Assembly: GCA_963717195.1 (NCBI GenBank)
Contig: CAVQVR010000020.1
Coordinates: 152,730-216,729 of the forward strand
Direction of reading: 5' to 3'
Source of the DNA: JACDAE01 sp963717195
GTDB taxonomy: Bacteria; Chloroflexota; Ktedonobacteria; Ktedonobacterales; Ktedonobacteraceae
Length of the DNA stretch: 64,000 nt
The notes below the pieces were generated by a model. It searched no databases. It saw only the letters and a program-made list of their open reading frames with translations, and was not told where the DNA came from. The stretch's first letter is position 1. Each line of letters opens with the position of its first letter. This document shows positions 1 through 9,145 of the stretch, in pieces. The position numbers and the translations under genes were made by a program.

Positions 1-23
1 ATGATGTGTTTTGGAGCAAGTTG

Positions 24-1689
24 ATGAAAAAAGATTGGGTCGCTCATATCAGCGACCGTATAGAACAGTATGTGCAAAGGACGAAGGGTGAAGGTGCGAC
101 GATTGTCTGTGCCTCGGGTATCAGTCCTTCGGGCCCTATTCACCTGGGAAATCTACGCGAGGTGATGACAGTACATCTGGTGGCAGAAGAATTATTGAGT
201 CGTGGCCGACAGGTCGAGCACCTGCATTTCTGGGACGATTTTGATCGCCTGCGCAAAATTCCCGCTGGCATATCTCCTACCTACGAGACTTATATTGGGT
301 GCCCGCTGGCGGATATTCCTGATCCCTTTGATACCTATGATTTCGTATGCCACACGCTATATGACCGATTTTACGCAAAGCCTGGCACGTCTCGGCATCT
401 ATCCCCATTTCATTCGTCAATCGGTCGCTTACCGTAGCGGGAAGTATACTGCTCAGATTAAAGAGGCTCTGGCCCGACGCTTCGAGATCTTTGATATTCT
501 GGCCCAGTTCCAGACGTTGCAGGCTCAAAAAGAGACAGCGGCAGAGCGCCGTGCCGCGTATTATCCGTTTCGTGTCTATTGCGAAAATTGTCATAAAGAT
601 ACGACAACTCTTACACAGTATGAAGAAGCAAGCGCGACCATTGACTATAGCTGTCAATCTTGCCAGCATGAAGGCAGGTTCAGCCTCGATGAAAAAGTAG
701 AGGGGAAGCTGGTCTGGAAGGTTGATTGGCCGATGCGTTGGAGTTTTGAGCACGTTGACTTTGAGCCGGGCGGTGAAGATCATTCCTCGCCGGGTAGCAG
801 CTTTACCGTTGGGCAAAAAATCGTGCGCGAGATTTATGCAGCACCTGCGCCGCAATATGCCAGCTATGCATTTGTGGGAATGGATGGACGCTCGAAGATA
901 TCCAGTTCGGCTGGCACTACGGCAACGCTCTCTTCGGCGCTTGATATTGTTGAGCCATGTATTCTACGCTGGCTGTACACGCGTCGTGCCAACAATCAAT
1001 CCTTCAACATTGATTATGGCCAGGGTCTGTTGCGCCAGTACGACGAATGGGATACGCTGGTGCGCCAGGTCAACGAGGACAAGGTCAGCGAAGTCAATCG
1101 GAAAGCTTATGAACGAGCGATACGTACCTCTCATGGCGAAGTGCAGCGTACTCCTCAACCTGTCCCATTCTCGTTATTAACCTCGGTGCTGGATGTGACG
1201 CAGGGGAACGTGGCACAAACGCTGCGAGTGGTTGCGCAATCGAGTCAGAAAGAGAGTTCTGAACTGCGCCCAGAAGTACTGGAGCCGCGTCTGACCTGTG
1301 CTCTTAACTGGGTAACCAACTATCTGCCGGAAGATGAGCGTACGCACATTTTCGCATCGTTCAACGAAACGGCATATAAACAGTTCTCCTCTGAGGATTG
1401 TGCGGGTATTCAGCTCCTCGCCGCGAAGCTTGATGACGCCTGGGATCTCGCTGCATTGACACAACTTGTATACGGTATTCCGAAGATGGTGCGTGGTCTC
1501 CCTCTGGACATGTCGCCTGATGATGAGTTGAAGCAGGCGCAACGTTCTTTCTTTATCGCGCTCTACACGCTCATCTGTGGAAATGATACGGGACCACGTA
1601 TACCAACGCTGCTACTCTCATTGGGAAAAGAGAAGGTGAAGATGCTGCTTGTGCCTGATGCCGTGGCGAGTGGCAATCATATTCAATAG
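24..1689 (+). CDS. lysS: Class I lysyl-tRNA synthetase, one frameshift
   Basis: Charges tRNA-Lys in the cytoplasm. This is the Rossmann-fold class I enzyme typical of archaea and a minority of bacteria, not the common class II LysRS. Seen: HIGH-type motif HLGN at residues 40-43, a KMSKS-like loop KISSSAG near residue 288, and two CxxC pairs (YCENC near 186, CQSC near 213) expected of the zinc-binding insert. Start ATG 24 is chosen because GGAG lies 7 nt upstream; an in-frame GTG at 6 is less likely. The reading frame changes at the TTT run 341-343. Removing one T gives a continuous protein of about 554 residues, the usual family length, so a sequencing error is more likely than a pseudogene. 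Family assignment is firm. Confidence 0.9.
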
Positions 1690-1849
1690 TTGTAACACGC
1701 TTTGTAAGGCGCTAAAGAACGCTCAAAGCGTGGAAGAATGCGTCCATTCAAAGAAAACCTTGAGCGGACCTTGAAACTTCCTTTTTAACCAGATGCCACG
1801 CCAACCAACTATTCTATCGGTTAATCCTGCACTGGGGCCAGCTTCTACG

Positions 1850-2028
1850 CCTTAACCGTCAGGGCTTGTGAATGAGCGTTTTTCTCCGCGTTTTGGCCCG
1901 CTGCGCGGGCCCTTTTGGTTTTTAATGGTGTGTTTTTCGGGCTCAGCCCGAAAAACACACCATTAAAAACCTTTTGCGAGCGCCGTAGGCGCGAGGAGAG
2001 CGGATAATTCACAAGCCCTACGGTTAAG
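1850..2028. repeat. MITE-like nested palindromic element
   Basis: A 179-bp stretch bounded by inverted repeats of 24 nt (1850-1873) and 23 nt (2006-2028) that match apart from one bulged base. Inside is a perfect 27-bp inverted repeat (1917-1943 and 1945-1971) with a 1-nt loop, and two shorter GC-rich hairpins (1895-1911 and 1980-1992). It holds no gene. Terminal inverted repeats with nothing coding inside fit a miniature inverted-repeat element or a large REP-type repeat. I see no clear target duplication. The preceding 1690-1849 holds a weak 9-bp hairpin (1696-1704 with 1724-1732) without a T tract. Confidence 0.65.
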
Positions 2029-2061
2029 GTAGTGGGCGAGAAACCATAGATGCCATACCCT

Positions 2062-2976
2062 TTACGGTCCCGTTTGCACGCACCCATCCTGTGCATTATC
2101 CCATTCCTGCTGCACAATATAGGGATTACCGTTCCAGTTCTCGTTTGAGCCATCGGAAGCGGTCTGGCCGTAGTTATAGGCGCATTTGTCGCCGATCTCC
2201 TGCCCACTAGAATCTATCCATGCTGTGATGAGGGGATCGGTCGCAGCTTCCATCTGTTCATGTGAGGTTGTACTGATCTCCGCATCGGCATCCGCATTAT
2301 TATTAGGGCTACCACTGGGGAGCGGACCACAGCCTTGAAGATCTGTCCCATCGTAAGGCATGGCTGCGTAGATTGTATTCGTCCCGAAGTAGTTGTGATA
2401 GGCACAGAACTGCGAGAAGCTGCAAGAGCCACTGGCGCAGATATTCTCACTTTTCGCAGTAAAGACAAAGAACATGTTGGTGATGCTGGGCGTCCAACCG
2501 TTTGTGCTCAGTGCGTTGCTGACCTCGTTCTGAATGTCCGAATCCTGAAGTGTCGTGGACGGATACGGCGTCGTATCGACCCAGGTGCCAGCGAGAGTCG
2601 CGTTATCAGGAGCATTGCCACTGGAGTCGGTATACTGCGTGTTGTTCTGGTAGAGTCCTGAGCTTCCTACATCATTAAAATAGCGTTGGATCAGGCTGTT
2701 GTAGGAGTCGCTCACAAAAGAACCGGCGGGTTCCCAGAAGATCAGATATGCCTGCATAGTCCCGGCCATCACAGGGCCACCATTATAGACAAGGTTATCG
2801 CTCGCAGCCTGCCTGGCATTTGAACCGAGGGCGTATCTTGATTTGAAAAAGTGAGGAAGATGTGTGTTTGCGTCTGGATGAGCAGCTCGAACTGCCTGGG
2901 GAATCAGGATTCCTGTTGTCAGCAAGGCAAGAGCGATTGCTGAAAGTGCGAAGATCCTGGAGACGCGTGTGGTCAT
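2062..2976 (-). CDS. Secreted EXORDIUM/PHI-1-like protein, putative metallopeptidase
   Basis: A 304-residue exported protein. Residues 1-31 form a signal peptide (hydrophobic core ALSAIALALLTTGILIP, cleavage after VRA). Near residue 239 is the motif SHEQMEAATDP followed by AW and EIGDKC. The same HExxxE...TDP...W...E(I)xDxC layout is found in the plant phosphate-induced protein 1 / EXORDIUM family and its bacterial relatives. The HE pair plus the later Glu suggests metal binding, but catalysis is unproven. Four or more cysteines in the mature part suit an extracellular protein. It stands alone, divergent from the gene at 3508. The substrate is unknown. Confidence 0.65.
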   Translation of the reverse strand: MTTRVSRIFALSAIALALLTTGILIPQAVRAAHPDANTHLPHFFKSRYALGSNARQAASDNLVYNGGPVMAGTMQAYLIFWEPAGSFVSDSYNSLIQRYFNDVGSSGLYQNNTQYTDSSGNAPDNATLAGTWVDTTPYPSTTLQDSDIQNEVSNALSTNGWTPSITNMFFVFTAKSENICASGSCSFSQFCAYHNYFGTNTIYAAMPYDGTDLQGCGPLPSGSPNNNADADAEISTTSHEQMEAATDPLITAWIDSSGQEIGDKCAYNYGQTASDGSNENWNGNPYIVQQEWDNAQDGCVQTGP

Positions 2977-3319
2977 GAAAAGCTCCTTTCCCCATAACGT
3001 GGCATATCTGTGCCACAGACATAAATAGTGATAGCGAAGGTGTATTCTATCGTCTTCTCTGGGTAAATAGACGGAGTTGATAGGCGTTTTTGCTTATATT
3101 GGTATTGTTCTATCAGAGATGGGGGGTAAAAGGTACTTCGCATCGTTTTCCCTTTCAGCCACAAACGTAGCTTCGTCAACGCAAAGCATATTGGTTGAGA
3201 CAATGAAATAGCAGTAAGATTATTTGTCAGGAATAAATCCAGTATTATTGATTGTCTGAAAGAAGATTTATATATTTATACTTTAGTATTTTATAATTGA
3301 AAATTGGTGAGAAAATCAC

Positions 3320-3348
3320 TTGAAAATAGAATGAATATTGCTTATACT
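3320..3348 (+). promoter_or_regulatory. Sigma-70-type promoter
   Basis: TTGAAA (3320-3325) and TATACT (3343-3348) are separated by 17 nt, in an AT-rich intergenic stretch about 160 nt upstream of the secreted hydrolase gene at 3508. The rest of 2977-3507 shows only AT-rich sequence and a small inverted repeat near 3000-3015. No transcript data; inferred from sequence alone. Confidence 0.45.
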
Positions 3349-3507
3349 TTCTCGAGTGAACCATAAAGTGAGGAAAATTCTTAGCTGTGCCTCTCATACT
3401 TTTGGCAACTTTTATTTTTGCTTTATTGTCTGGTCACACGTTTTTCTAAGGATTTTAACTTTTTGAACCAGGCTGCATTAGATTAACGCCTGAGAAGGAG
3501 AAATACC

Positions 3508-4569
3508 ATGTTTCGCTCTTTGTTTTGGCGAAAACTGGTCATTGTAGGCTCATGCATGCTAGTTATGACCATGCTCTTACCCTTGATAATCTCTCCCCAT
3601 ATAGTATTTGCTCAAGCTTCCGTAGTCTCAATAAACCCTACTCAAGGGCCAGCAGGTACAAAGGTAACAGGTACTGGAACTAATTGGACAGGAGGTGATC
3701 AGATGCAGGTTTCATGGGCTGATGATGGGAGGGTTCTTGGGAATACTACGGTTCAGTCCAACGGTACTTTCACAGTCAGTTTCATAATACCCACTAGTGC
3801 AGGGCAGGGTGGGCATAATATCTATTTTACCGACCTGACGAGCCGTTACTTCCTCATTCCGGTATACACGGTCACGAGTTTATCTAACGTGGTTGTACAA
3901 CAGGTCTGGACAGCAGATAGCAATAATAATGCCAGGGCTTCCTTTGTAGCTGGTGATGCTATCCGTTACATGGTGGCGGCTCAGAACATGAGTAGCACAC
4001 CAGTAACTGCTACGGTCACATATCGTGTCACAGGGCCGCAACAAATCTACTACTGGTCAGGGTCTGCACCGCTTGCTTCAGGCCTTCTTCGCTTCTATTC
4101 TGCCCCAACTATTCCAACTAATGCAGCGTCAGGGACATATACTATCACCGTAACGATAAATTATAATGGGGTGAGTTCTTCAGCTCAGAGCCATTTTACG
4201 GTGGAGACTAAAGCTAGCCATGCTATTGCCTGGGCTAAAAGTCAACTCGGTAGCCAGGACTGGAATGGACAGTGTGAACTATTTGTAGAAAACGCCTATG
4301 GCACTAGTGGGCAATTCCTGACTGCTCAAGCTGCCTACGTCAAACTCCATACGTCCGCTAACTTGTCGCCACATATCGGAGCACTCGTTTGGTTTAAGCC
4401 GAACAATGGTAACGGCAATAATGGTCATGTAGGCATCTATATTGGGCATAATCAGTTTATTAGTGCAACATATAAAGGCGTCCAGATAAATGATATGTCT
4501 AATTGGGGCAACAATGTAGCCGCCTATGAAGGGTGGGGCAATGCTCCATCAAGCTGGCCTGGCAGGTAG
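3508..4569 (+). CDS. Secreted Ig-like plus NlpC/P60- or CHAP-type hydrolase
   Basis: A 353-residue exported protein. An N-terminal signal peptide ends near VFAQA (about residue 35). Residues 40-115 look like an IPT/TIG-type beta domain (SINPTQGPAGTKVTGTG), and 130-230 like a second beta-sandwich. The C-terminal 120 residues resemble a papain-like peptidoglycan amidase: candidate nucleophile Cys about 256 in GQCELFVE and His about 307 in NGHVGIYIG, followed by FISAT. It probably cuts cell-wall peptides or anchors to the wall. The start is supported by AAGGAG shortly upstream of ATG 3508. Convergent with the epimerase gene downstream. Confidence 0.7.
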   Translation: MFRSLFWRKLVIVGSCMLVMTMLLPLIISPHIVFAQASVVSINPTQGPAGTKVTGTGTNWTGGDQMQVSWADDGRVLGNTTVQSNGTFTVSFIIPTSAGQGGHNIYFTDLTSRYFLIPVYTVTSLSNVVVQQVWTADSNNNARASFVAGDAIRYMVAAQNMSSTPVTATVTYRVTGPQQIYYWSGSAPLASGLLRFYSAPTIPTNAASGTYTITVTINYNGVSSSAQSHFTVETKASHAIAWAKSQLGSQDWNGQCELFVENAYGTSGQFLTAQAAYVKLHTSANLSPHIGALVWFKPNNGNGNNGHVGIYIGHNQFISATYKGVQINDMSNWGNNVAAYEGWGNAPSSWPGR

Positions 4570-4660
4570 TCTGGTGCATCTTTTGGGTGAGGGGCAGAGG
4601 CTGACTACCTCTAGTCTCCATCCAACAAGTTGAGCAGGATGTACCTATCCATATATGATT

Positions 4661-5674
4661 TCACACACTCTCAACTCCCAGGCCGGGCGTATCTGGTAGC
4701 ACTAATTTTCCATTGACCACCTTCACCCCTGTATATGGGTCATTGTCAATTAACAAATTTCCATCAAGATCAGCATAATCGACAAGCGGGGTCAAGTGGG
4801 CAGCGGCAGTGATCGCCAGAGAGCTTTCAATCATACAGCCAAGCATAATACGCAGATTATGAGCACGAGCGACATGTATCATCTTAAGCACGTTACTTAT
4901 GCCGTTACTCTTCATTAGCTTGAGGTTTACTCCATCAACACACTCCGCTAACCTGGGAATATCTTCGACTGTGACGCAGCTCTCATCGGCAATAAGAGGA
5001 ACAGGGATGTTATCACGAATAAGTTTTAGCCCTTTCAGGTCATGGGCAACAATTGGCTGCTCGACAAACTCAATGTTATATGCTGCCATTGCAGTAATAT
5101 TCTTAATCGCCTCTTTCGGCGTCCAGGCGGTGTTCGCATCGACACGAATAAGCGCGTTTGTGACATCACGGATTGCTTTGATGCTATCAAGATCATGCCT
5201 GGTGCCAACCTTGATTTTAAGAATGCGGTAGTCTTGCGCCAGCAATGCTTTTTTCGCCATTTCTGCTGGTGTATCAATGCCAATGGTAAATGACGTATAA
5301 CGCGCGTGTTTGGGATTGACTCTGAGCAGTTTGTAGAGCGGCACACCAAGTACTTTCCCTATAAGATCATAAAGTGCCATATCGACGGAAGCTTTAGCAG
5401 ATGGATTTAGGCGTATCATTTTGTCTAAACTGCCCATAATATCTTCAATCAGAAAAGGGTCATCGCCAAGATTACCCGCAAATAGCGAGATGCATGCGAG
5501 CACAGTCTCAACGCTTTCACCATAATATCCATCAGGGGCAGCTTCACCATAGCCTGTATATTCGTTATAATTAATTTGCACAATGACATTAGGTGAGGTA
5601 TGTTGTACTCCTCGTGAAATACGAAACGGTGTTGTCAGTTTGAGATCAATGGGTCTCGCATCGATGTGAAGCAT
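4661..5674 (-). CDS. Dipeptide epimerase (enolase superfamily)
   Basis: Probably interconverts L-Ala-D-Glu and L-Ala-L-Glu, or another dipeptide, during murein peptide recycling. Seen: the muconate-lactonising-enzyme fold signatures in order: N-terminal capping domain with FRISRG, the KxK general base in LKIKVG, metal ligands in RVDAN, VEQP and IADES, the second lysine in KLMKSNGI, and a C-terminal DLDG. Start ATG 5674 is preferred over an upstream one at 5719 because an AAGGA site lies just ahead of it and the family begins here. That gives 337 residues, a normal length. Substrate specificity cannot be read from sequence alone. Confidence 0.8.
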   Translation of the reverse strand: MLHIDARPIDLKLTTPFRISRGVQHTSPNVIVQINYNEYTGYGEAAPDGYYGESVETVLACISLFAGNLGDDPFLIEDIMGSLDKMIRLNPSAKASVDMALYDLIGKVLGVPLYKLLRVNPKHARYTSFTIGIDTPAEMAKKALLAQDYRILKIKVGTRHDLDSIKAIRDVTNALIRVDANTAWTPKEAIKNITAMAAYNIEFVEQPIVAHDLKGLKLIRDNIPVPLIADESCVTVEDIPRLAECVDGVNLKLMKSNGISNVLKMIHVARAHNLRIMLGCMIESSLAITAAAHLTPLVDYADLDGNLLIDNDPYTGVKVVNGKLVLPDTPGLGVESV

Positions 5675-5774
5675 GATTGTTTCCTTTCTGTCAAGCTTCC
5701 ATTGATCTCGGCTCTCCATCCTTCCGGGGGAAATATGGGTGAAATGGACGGAGACCCTTGATCTTTCGTCACTG

Positions 5775-5802
5775 CTGTAGGGGCGCGATTTGTAAGCCCG
5801 TG
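5775..5802. repeat. Short dispersed GGGGCGCG...AAGCCC repeat
   Basis: The stretch GTAGGGGCGCGATTTGTAAG followed by CCCGTGC lies just beyond the stop of the small gene at 5803. Related pieces occur at 16726, at 43108-43136 and around 47320-47345, always between genes. They look like one dispersed intergenic repeat family, perhaps REP-like. Confidence 0.45.
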
Positions 5803-6048
5803 CTATTGGAAAAACTGTTTTAGCTGTGATTCCACAAGTGACCAGGGAATGATCATCGGTTTTTTGTCGACCGTTACGTTCACTGTATTCCCGCTGACGG
5901 TATAGCTTCCTTCAACGCCTCTGCCGGAGAAAGTGCCCTTATGCGTATCACCAGTTACCTGAGCACCATTGTCTGCTGCTGCCTTGCGTGCGCGTTCGAG
6001 TAACGATGTTGTGTCGCCGATAAAGGGAATGCTAAAAGATTTTGACAT
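5803..6048 (-). CDS. Small conserved-looking protein, function unknown
   Basis: An 81-residue soluble protein with no signal peptide or membrane segment. It opens with SKSFSIPFIGD, then a helical ERARKAAADNG stretch, then alternating short strands rich in Thr, Val and Gly (TGTFSG-like and SYTVSGNTVNVTV), and ends PWSLVESQLKQFF. The order helix, beta sheet, amphipathic helix suggests a small alpha/beta fold. A purine-rich stretch precedes the ATG at 6048. I do not recognise the family with certainty and assign no function. Reasonable codon use and the absence of a competing ORF support it as real. Confidence 0.55.
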   Translation of the reverse strand: MSKSFSIPFIGDTTSLLERARKAAADNGAQVTGDTHKGTFSGRGVEGSYTVSGNTVNVTVDKKPMIIPWSLVESQLKQFFQ

Positions 6049-6186
6049 TTTGTTGCTCCTTAATAAATAGGTGTTTTTGTATATGTATGGGCTGTAACAA
6101 AATGGTTATCCTATGAGACACCACAAAACGCGCCGATAATTTCTTATTGGGCACGTTTTGTGTATTGTTTCTGCCTGGGAGCGCAA

Positions 6187-6378
6187 TTAGCCGGGTTGAC
6201 GAGTACGGCGTTGTTTACGACGTTGTGCAGCGGCCTTTCGTTTACGGCGAGCCTGGGGACTCTCGTAATGGGCCCGGCGACGAGCTTCGGAAAGGATTCC
6301 ATCCTGCTGCACTTTACGATTAAATTTTTTAAGGGCAACCTCGAATGAGTCGCCAGGATTTACTTTTACTTCGCTCAT
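6187..6378 (-). CDS. rpsU: 30S ribosomal protein S21
   Basis: Small-subunit ribosomal protein that acts during initiation. The 63-residue product has the S21 pattern: EVKVNPGDSFEVALKKFNRK at the start, then GILSEARRRAHYESP and a very basic tail (RKRKAAAQRRKQRRTRQ). The start is ATG 6378, giving the family N-terminus; a longer reading frame from 6447 is an overlap artefact. There is no clear Shine-Dalgarno site. The start lies 5 nt after the stop of the upstream zinc-ribbon gene, so translational coupling is likely. Confidence 0.93.
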   Translation of the reverse strand: MSEVKVNPGDSFEVALKKFNRKVQQDGILSEARRRAHYESPQARRKRKAAAQRRKQRRTRQPG

Positions 6379-6383
6379 GGGTA

Positions 6384-6716
6384 TTACCAGCGCGATCTGC
6401 GATCGTTCGAACGACCAGCACTCTGGGTCTGGTAGCAATCGCTGCAATAAACGGGCTTGTCGCCTCTGGGTTGGAAGGGTACCTGCGCTTCATTCCCACA
6501 GCTTGAGCAGGTCGTGCTGTACATCTGGCGTGCTTCTCGTGGGGCACGGCTACCGCCGCCAAAACCGCCACTGGCTTTGCGTGCGGAGCGGCAAGATGGG
6601 CAGCGGCTGGGGGTATTCGTCAACCTGTGACTTTCGTAAAATTCTTGTTCTCCGATAGTGAAAACAAATTCCTGATTGCAGTCGCGGCAAACTAACGTCT
6701 GATCACTTAATGCCAT
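6384..6716 (-). CDS. Zinc-ribbon protein of the CxxC-CxxC type
   Basis: A 110-residue cytoplasmic protein with two zinc ribbons. The first has LVCRDCNQEFVFT, GEQEFYESHRL and CPSCR (residues about 8-50). The second has CSSCGNEAQVPFQP and PVYCSDCY (about 70-100). Between them is a Gly/Arg-rich linker. This matches the widespread small zinc-ribbon family often found in Chloroflexota and Actinobacteria, probably nucleic-acid binding. The start is ATG 6716, preceded by GAGAG. It forms a two-gene unit with rpsU, which points to a role linked to translation or cold adaptation (inference). Confidence 0.8.
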   Translation of the reverse strand: MALSDQTLVCRDCNQEFVFTIGEQEFYESHRLTNTPSRCPSCRSARKASGGFGGGSRAPREARQMYSTTCSSCGNEAQVPFQPRGDKPVYCSDCYQTQSAGRSNDRRSRW

Positions 6717-6947
6717 GTTTCTCTCAATTCCCGGATGTTTTATCCTATATATTCTTAAACTCGTGTACGGCGCGGACTGCAGCGGCTTGTGGCGACTTGT
6801 AGCAGGGTCTCCTTTGGGCAACATTGCATTGCACTATACAACGTCCTTGAGTATATCATACATGCCTCGCCAAAAGCACTAAAACATTACCTATTTTCTC
6901 ACTCCCTCACGAAATGCCTGTCTCTATCCTGTCGTTTTCCCTTTGTA

Positions 6948-6956
6948 TGTTATAAT
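6948..6956 (+). promoter_or_regulatory. Extended -10 promoter of the HD gene
   Basis: A perfect TG-n-TATAAT extended -10 (6948-6956) lies 56 nt upstream of the HD-domain gene start at 7012. No convincing -35 is seen, which is tolerated for extended -10 promoters. Confidence 0.5.
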
Positions 6957-7011
6957 GAAGGGCAGGTGGCTTAGTCCCTATTAGCATCTATCTGTGTAGT
7001 GAGGAGATTGT

Positions 7012-7370
7012 ATGCCAACACGCAATGACGCTTATCTATTGATGACGACCCACGTGAAAAATGAGAATTTGCAGAAACATATGCTCTCGGTTGAGGCGGC
7101 AATGCGTTTCTATGCTCGTAAATATGGCGAGGATGAGGAATTATGGGCTATAACGGGCCTGCTGCATGATTGTGATTACGAGGAATACCCCGATTTACAT
7201 GATCATACGCAGGTTGCTGCACGCTGGTTACAGGAAGGTGGCTACGATGAGCGGATCATTCACGCGATTCTTGCGCACAATGATCTCAACATGGCGACTC
7301 ATCCCCGCAGTGATCTGCTCTCCAAGGGTCTCTATGCCTGTGACGAGGTGACGGGCATGATCACGGCAAC
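7012..7370 (+). pseudogene. HD-domain hydrolase, 5' half, cut by element insertion
   Basis: N-terminal two thirds of an HD-superfamily phosphohydrolase. Seen: His in KHMLSVEAAMRFYARKYG, the HD pair in GLLHDCDYEEYP, further His in HDHTQVA and AILAHND, and the Asp in YACDEVTG. Strong GAGGAG site before ATG 7012. Homology to the intact paralogue at 42144 stops after ITATAL (7370), where the serine-recombinase element begins. The frame then runs on through element sequence to 7509. The missing 3' part is at 42879-43112 and continues the same frame when joined. Probably inactive here; the paralogue may replace it. Confidence 0.85.
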
Positions 7371-8942
7371 CGCGTTAAAGTTTCCGAGTAAACGGTGCAA
7401 CAGCTCGATTTCCTCCGGGCTGTCGATGATGCCAAGCTTTTCCTTTTTCGCTTCTAACTGTTCTTTGGTACGCAATAATTCGTCCGCTTGCGTTTGCAAT
7501 TTGGCATAAAGAGGGTCTTTCTTGCTGGTGTCGAGCCGCTTTTCCGTGTTCTCGGAAAGCTGTACTTCAAGCCCTTTCAACTGTTCATGGATACTGACAA
7601 AGTCCCCGGATTGCTGGTCATATACCTGCTCCAGTGCTATCCTAACCCTGTCCTTCATATTGATATCCGCATGTTCAAGCGCTTTCAGGCGCTCGATGAC
7701 GACCGTATCGAAGTGCGCGACGGGGATTTTAAAGAGCTTATCGGTAAGGATGCCGTCCGAGTGCAAACTGCGTCCTATGTAGCACCCTTCATCTATTGTG
7801 GTAAACGCCGTCCTGTTCGGCGCAGGCGGCGTTGCAATGAGCTTGCCGTGGAACAACGCGTCCGGTGGCGTTTCGCGTGTATTTCTGATGCGTGTGACAC
7901 CACCCCGGTTGTTCGGGACGGGTTCGCCTTCCAGCGTATAGCCTTTAATCGCAGCATACCCCTCGGCGAACAGAGCGTAGTCCAGGATGGCGGGATGATG
8001 GTCAATAATAGTATCCGGCTTATCCGCATCCGGCATCCACCAGCCTATATACATCTCGTTTGTCAACCATTGTTTAATGACTCTTGGACTACGTGGTTTA
8101 TAACCCACGCCTGGTATATGCCTGAGATTCGTCCTGAACATATACCGTTCCCTGTCTTCCTCCGGTATTTCCGGAAAAAGACGAACCATCCCTGCCACTT
8201 CCTTGTTTAATTTTCCCATGTCCCAGGAGAGCGCTTGCGCCCTAAGCGCGAGTTTCCGTAATTCTTTCGCCCAGGGTTCATAGATAATGATGGCCTGGGT
8301 TTGTTTTTTCCCTTTCAGCACCAGGCCGGGAGGCAAGCCGCGCCCATCATATCCGCCTTTATCCGCCTTGTTTTGCTTGCATTGATGCGCATGTTTTATC
8401 GGCCCCTCAATATACGCATAGGCTTCTTTCATCTTTTCCTGAAAGGCGCGGAGGTCTTGATACACGGTAAAATCGTACACCCTGGTTTCGTCATACTGCG
8501 CCACCGATGAAATAGGCGGCACAACCAGTTTAATCTTCTTTTCTTCCGCCAGCCGGGTAAATGTGCCGACTTGATCCATGTGCTTGTTTCTAAACAGCCG
8601 GTCTTCCCTGGCAACGACGATAGTGCCTATAACCCCCTTATTGATATCCTGGTAGAGACGGTCAAGCTCTTTTCTTTGGTCGATGCGTTTTTGTCCGGAT
8701 ACGCCCGACCCTTCATCATAGAGACGGACATCGGGTGTGTCATCATAGTAGAGCAGTTTGCCATAATCTTGCAGTCCTAACTGCGTTTCCCGGCTTTCCG
8801 CCTGCGCCGTATCCGCCCCGTCTTTGGACTGTCTCACTAACACGGCGGTCGCACGTTTCCTGTCAATCTCCGGCAACATGGCGATAGCGTTCCTCGGACG
8901 GTTCTCCGCCTGGCGGAGTTTGAATGCTCTGGGTTCTGGCAT
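7332..8942 (-). CDS. Large serine recombinase (element integrase)
   Basis: Catalyses site-specific integration of the 35.5-kb element. The 536-residue protein has a resolvase domain (catalytic Ser 39 in VLVRQSKDG, DEGSGVSGQ, VAREDRLFRN), a Recombinase domain (region of PRVIKQWLTNEMYIGWW) and a C-terminal coiled coil near residues 430-500. The usual zinc-ribbon cysteines are largely missing. Start ATG 8942 is chosen for AAGGAAG just upstream; 8993 is less likely. Its last 12 codons lie in host DNA beyond the core at 7366-7370. In the excised circle the frame would continue into 42800-42880 and end in a different tail (see findings). Divergent from the XRE gene at 9146. Confidence 0.88.
   Translation of the reverse strand: MPEPRAFKLRQAENRPRNAIAMLPEIDRKRATAVLVRQSKDGADTAQAESRETQLGLQDYGKLLYYDDTPDVRLYDEGSGVSGQKRIDQRKELDRLYQDINKGVIGTIVVAREDRLFRNKHMDQVGTFTRLAEEKKIKLVVPPISSVAQYDETRVYDFTVYQDLRAFQEKMKEAYAYIEGPIKHAHQCKQNKADKGGYDGRGLPPGLVLKGKKQTQAIIIYEPWAKELRKLALRAQALSWDMGKLNKEVAGMVRLFPEIPEEDRERYMFRTNLRHIPGVGYKPRSPRVIKQWLTNEMYIGWWMPDADKPDTIIDHHPAILDYALFAEGYAAIKGYTLEGEPVPNNRGGVTRIRNTRETPPDALFHGKLIATPPAPNRTAFTTIDEGCYIGRSLHSDGILTDKLFKIPVAHFDTVVIERLKALEHADINMKDRVRIALEQVYDQQSGDFVSIHEQLKGLEVQLSENTEKRLDTSKKDPLYAKLQTQADELLRTKEQLEAKKEKLGIIDSPEEIELLHRLLGNFNAVAVIMPVTSSQA
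7366..7370. other. attL core GCAAC
   Basis: Left junction between the HD gene and the element. The 5-bp core GCAAC is shared with 42879-42883. Host sequence lies to the left (ACDEVTGMIT of the HD protein) and the recombinase gene to the right. Large serine recombinases usually leave a core of only a few base pairs, which fits. Confidence 0.75.
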
Positions 8943-9011
8943 TCCTTTGCTTCCTTTCTCATCGGTCAATGTAATGGCGAATATAGACAGCATATTCTTA
9001 TGTATAACTAT

Positions 9012-9063
9012 ACCATACTACCATTTATTTTACAATAGAACCATCAATATACCACTATAACCA
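9012..9063. promoter_or_regulatory. Cluster of ACCA direct repeats, possible operator
   Basis: Five ACCA boxes at 9012, 9020, 9040, 9051 and 9060, two of them extended to ACCATTTATT, lie between the divergent recombinase and XRE genes. A regulator of the switch between the two could bind here. Pattern seen directly; role inferred. Confidence 0.35.
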
Positions 9064-9083
9064 TTTATTACCGAATAGTAGTA

Positions 9084-9113
9084 TTGACATTGCACGAGTA
9101 CGAATGGCATACT
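9084..9113 (+). promoter_or_regulatory. Promoter of the XRE regulator
   Basis: Consensus TTGACA at 9084-9089 and CATACT at 9108-9113, with 18 nt between them, 33 nt upstream of ATG 9146. A good sigma-70 match. Confidence 0.55.
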
Positions 9114-9145
9114 AAGGGCAGAAATTTTATTGGAGTGTTTCCTCT

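Noticed and set aside
6187..6447. S21 with a 23-residue N-terminal extension
   Set aside because: The extension lies in the end of the zinc-ribbon gene and the family starts at ATG 6378.
9012..9063. CRISPR-like repeat array
   Set aside because: The repeated unit is only 4-10 nt with irregular spacing and no spacer structure.
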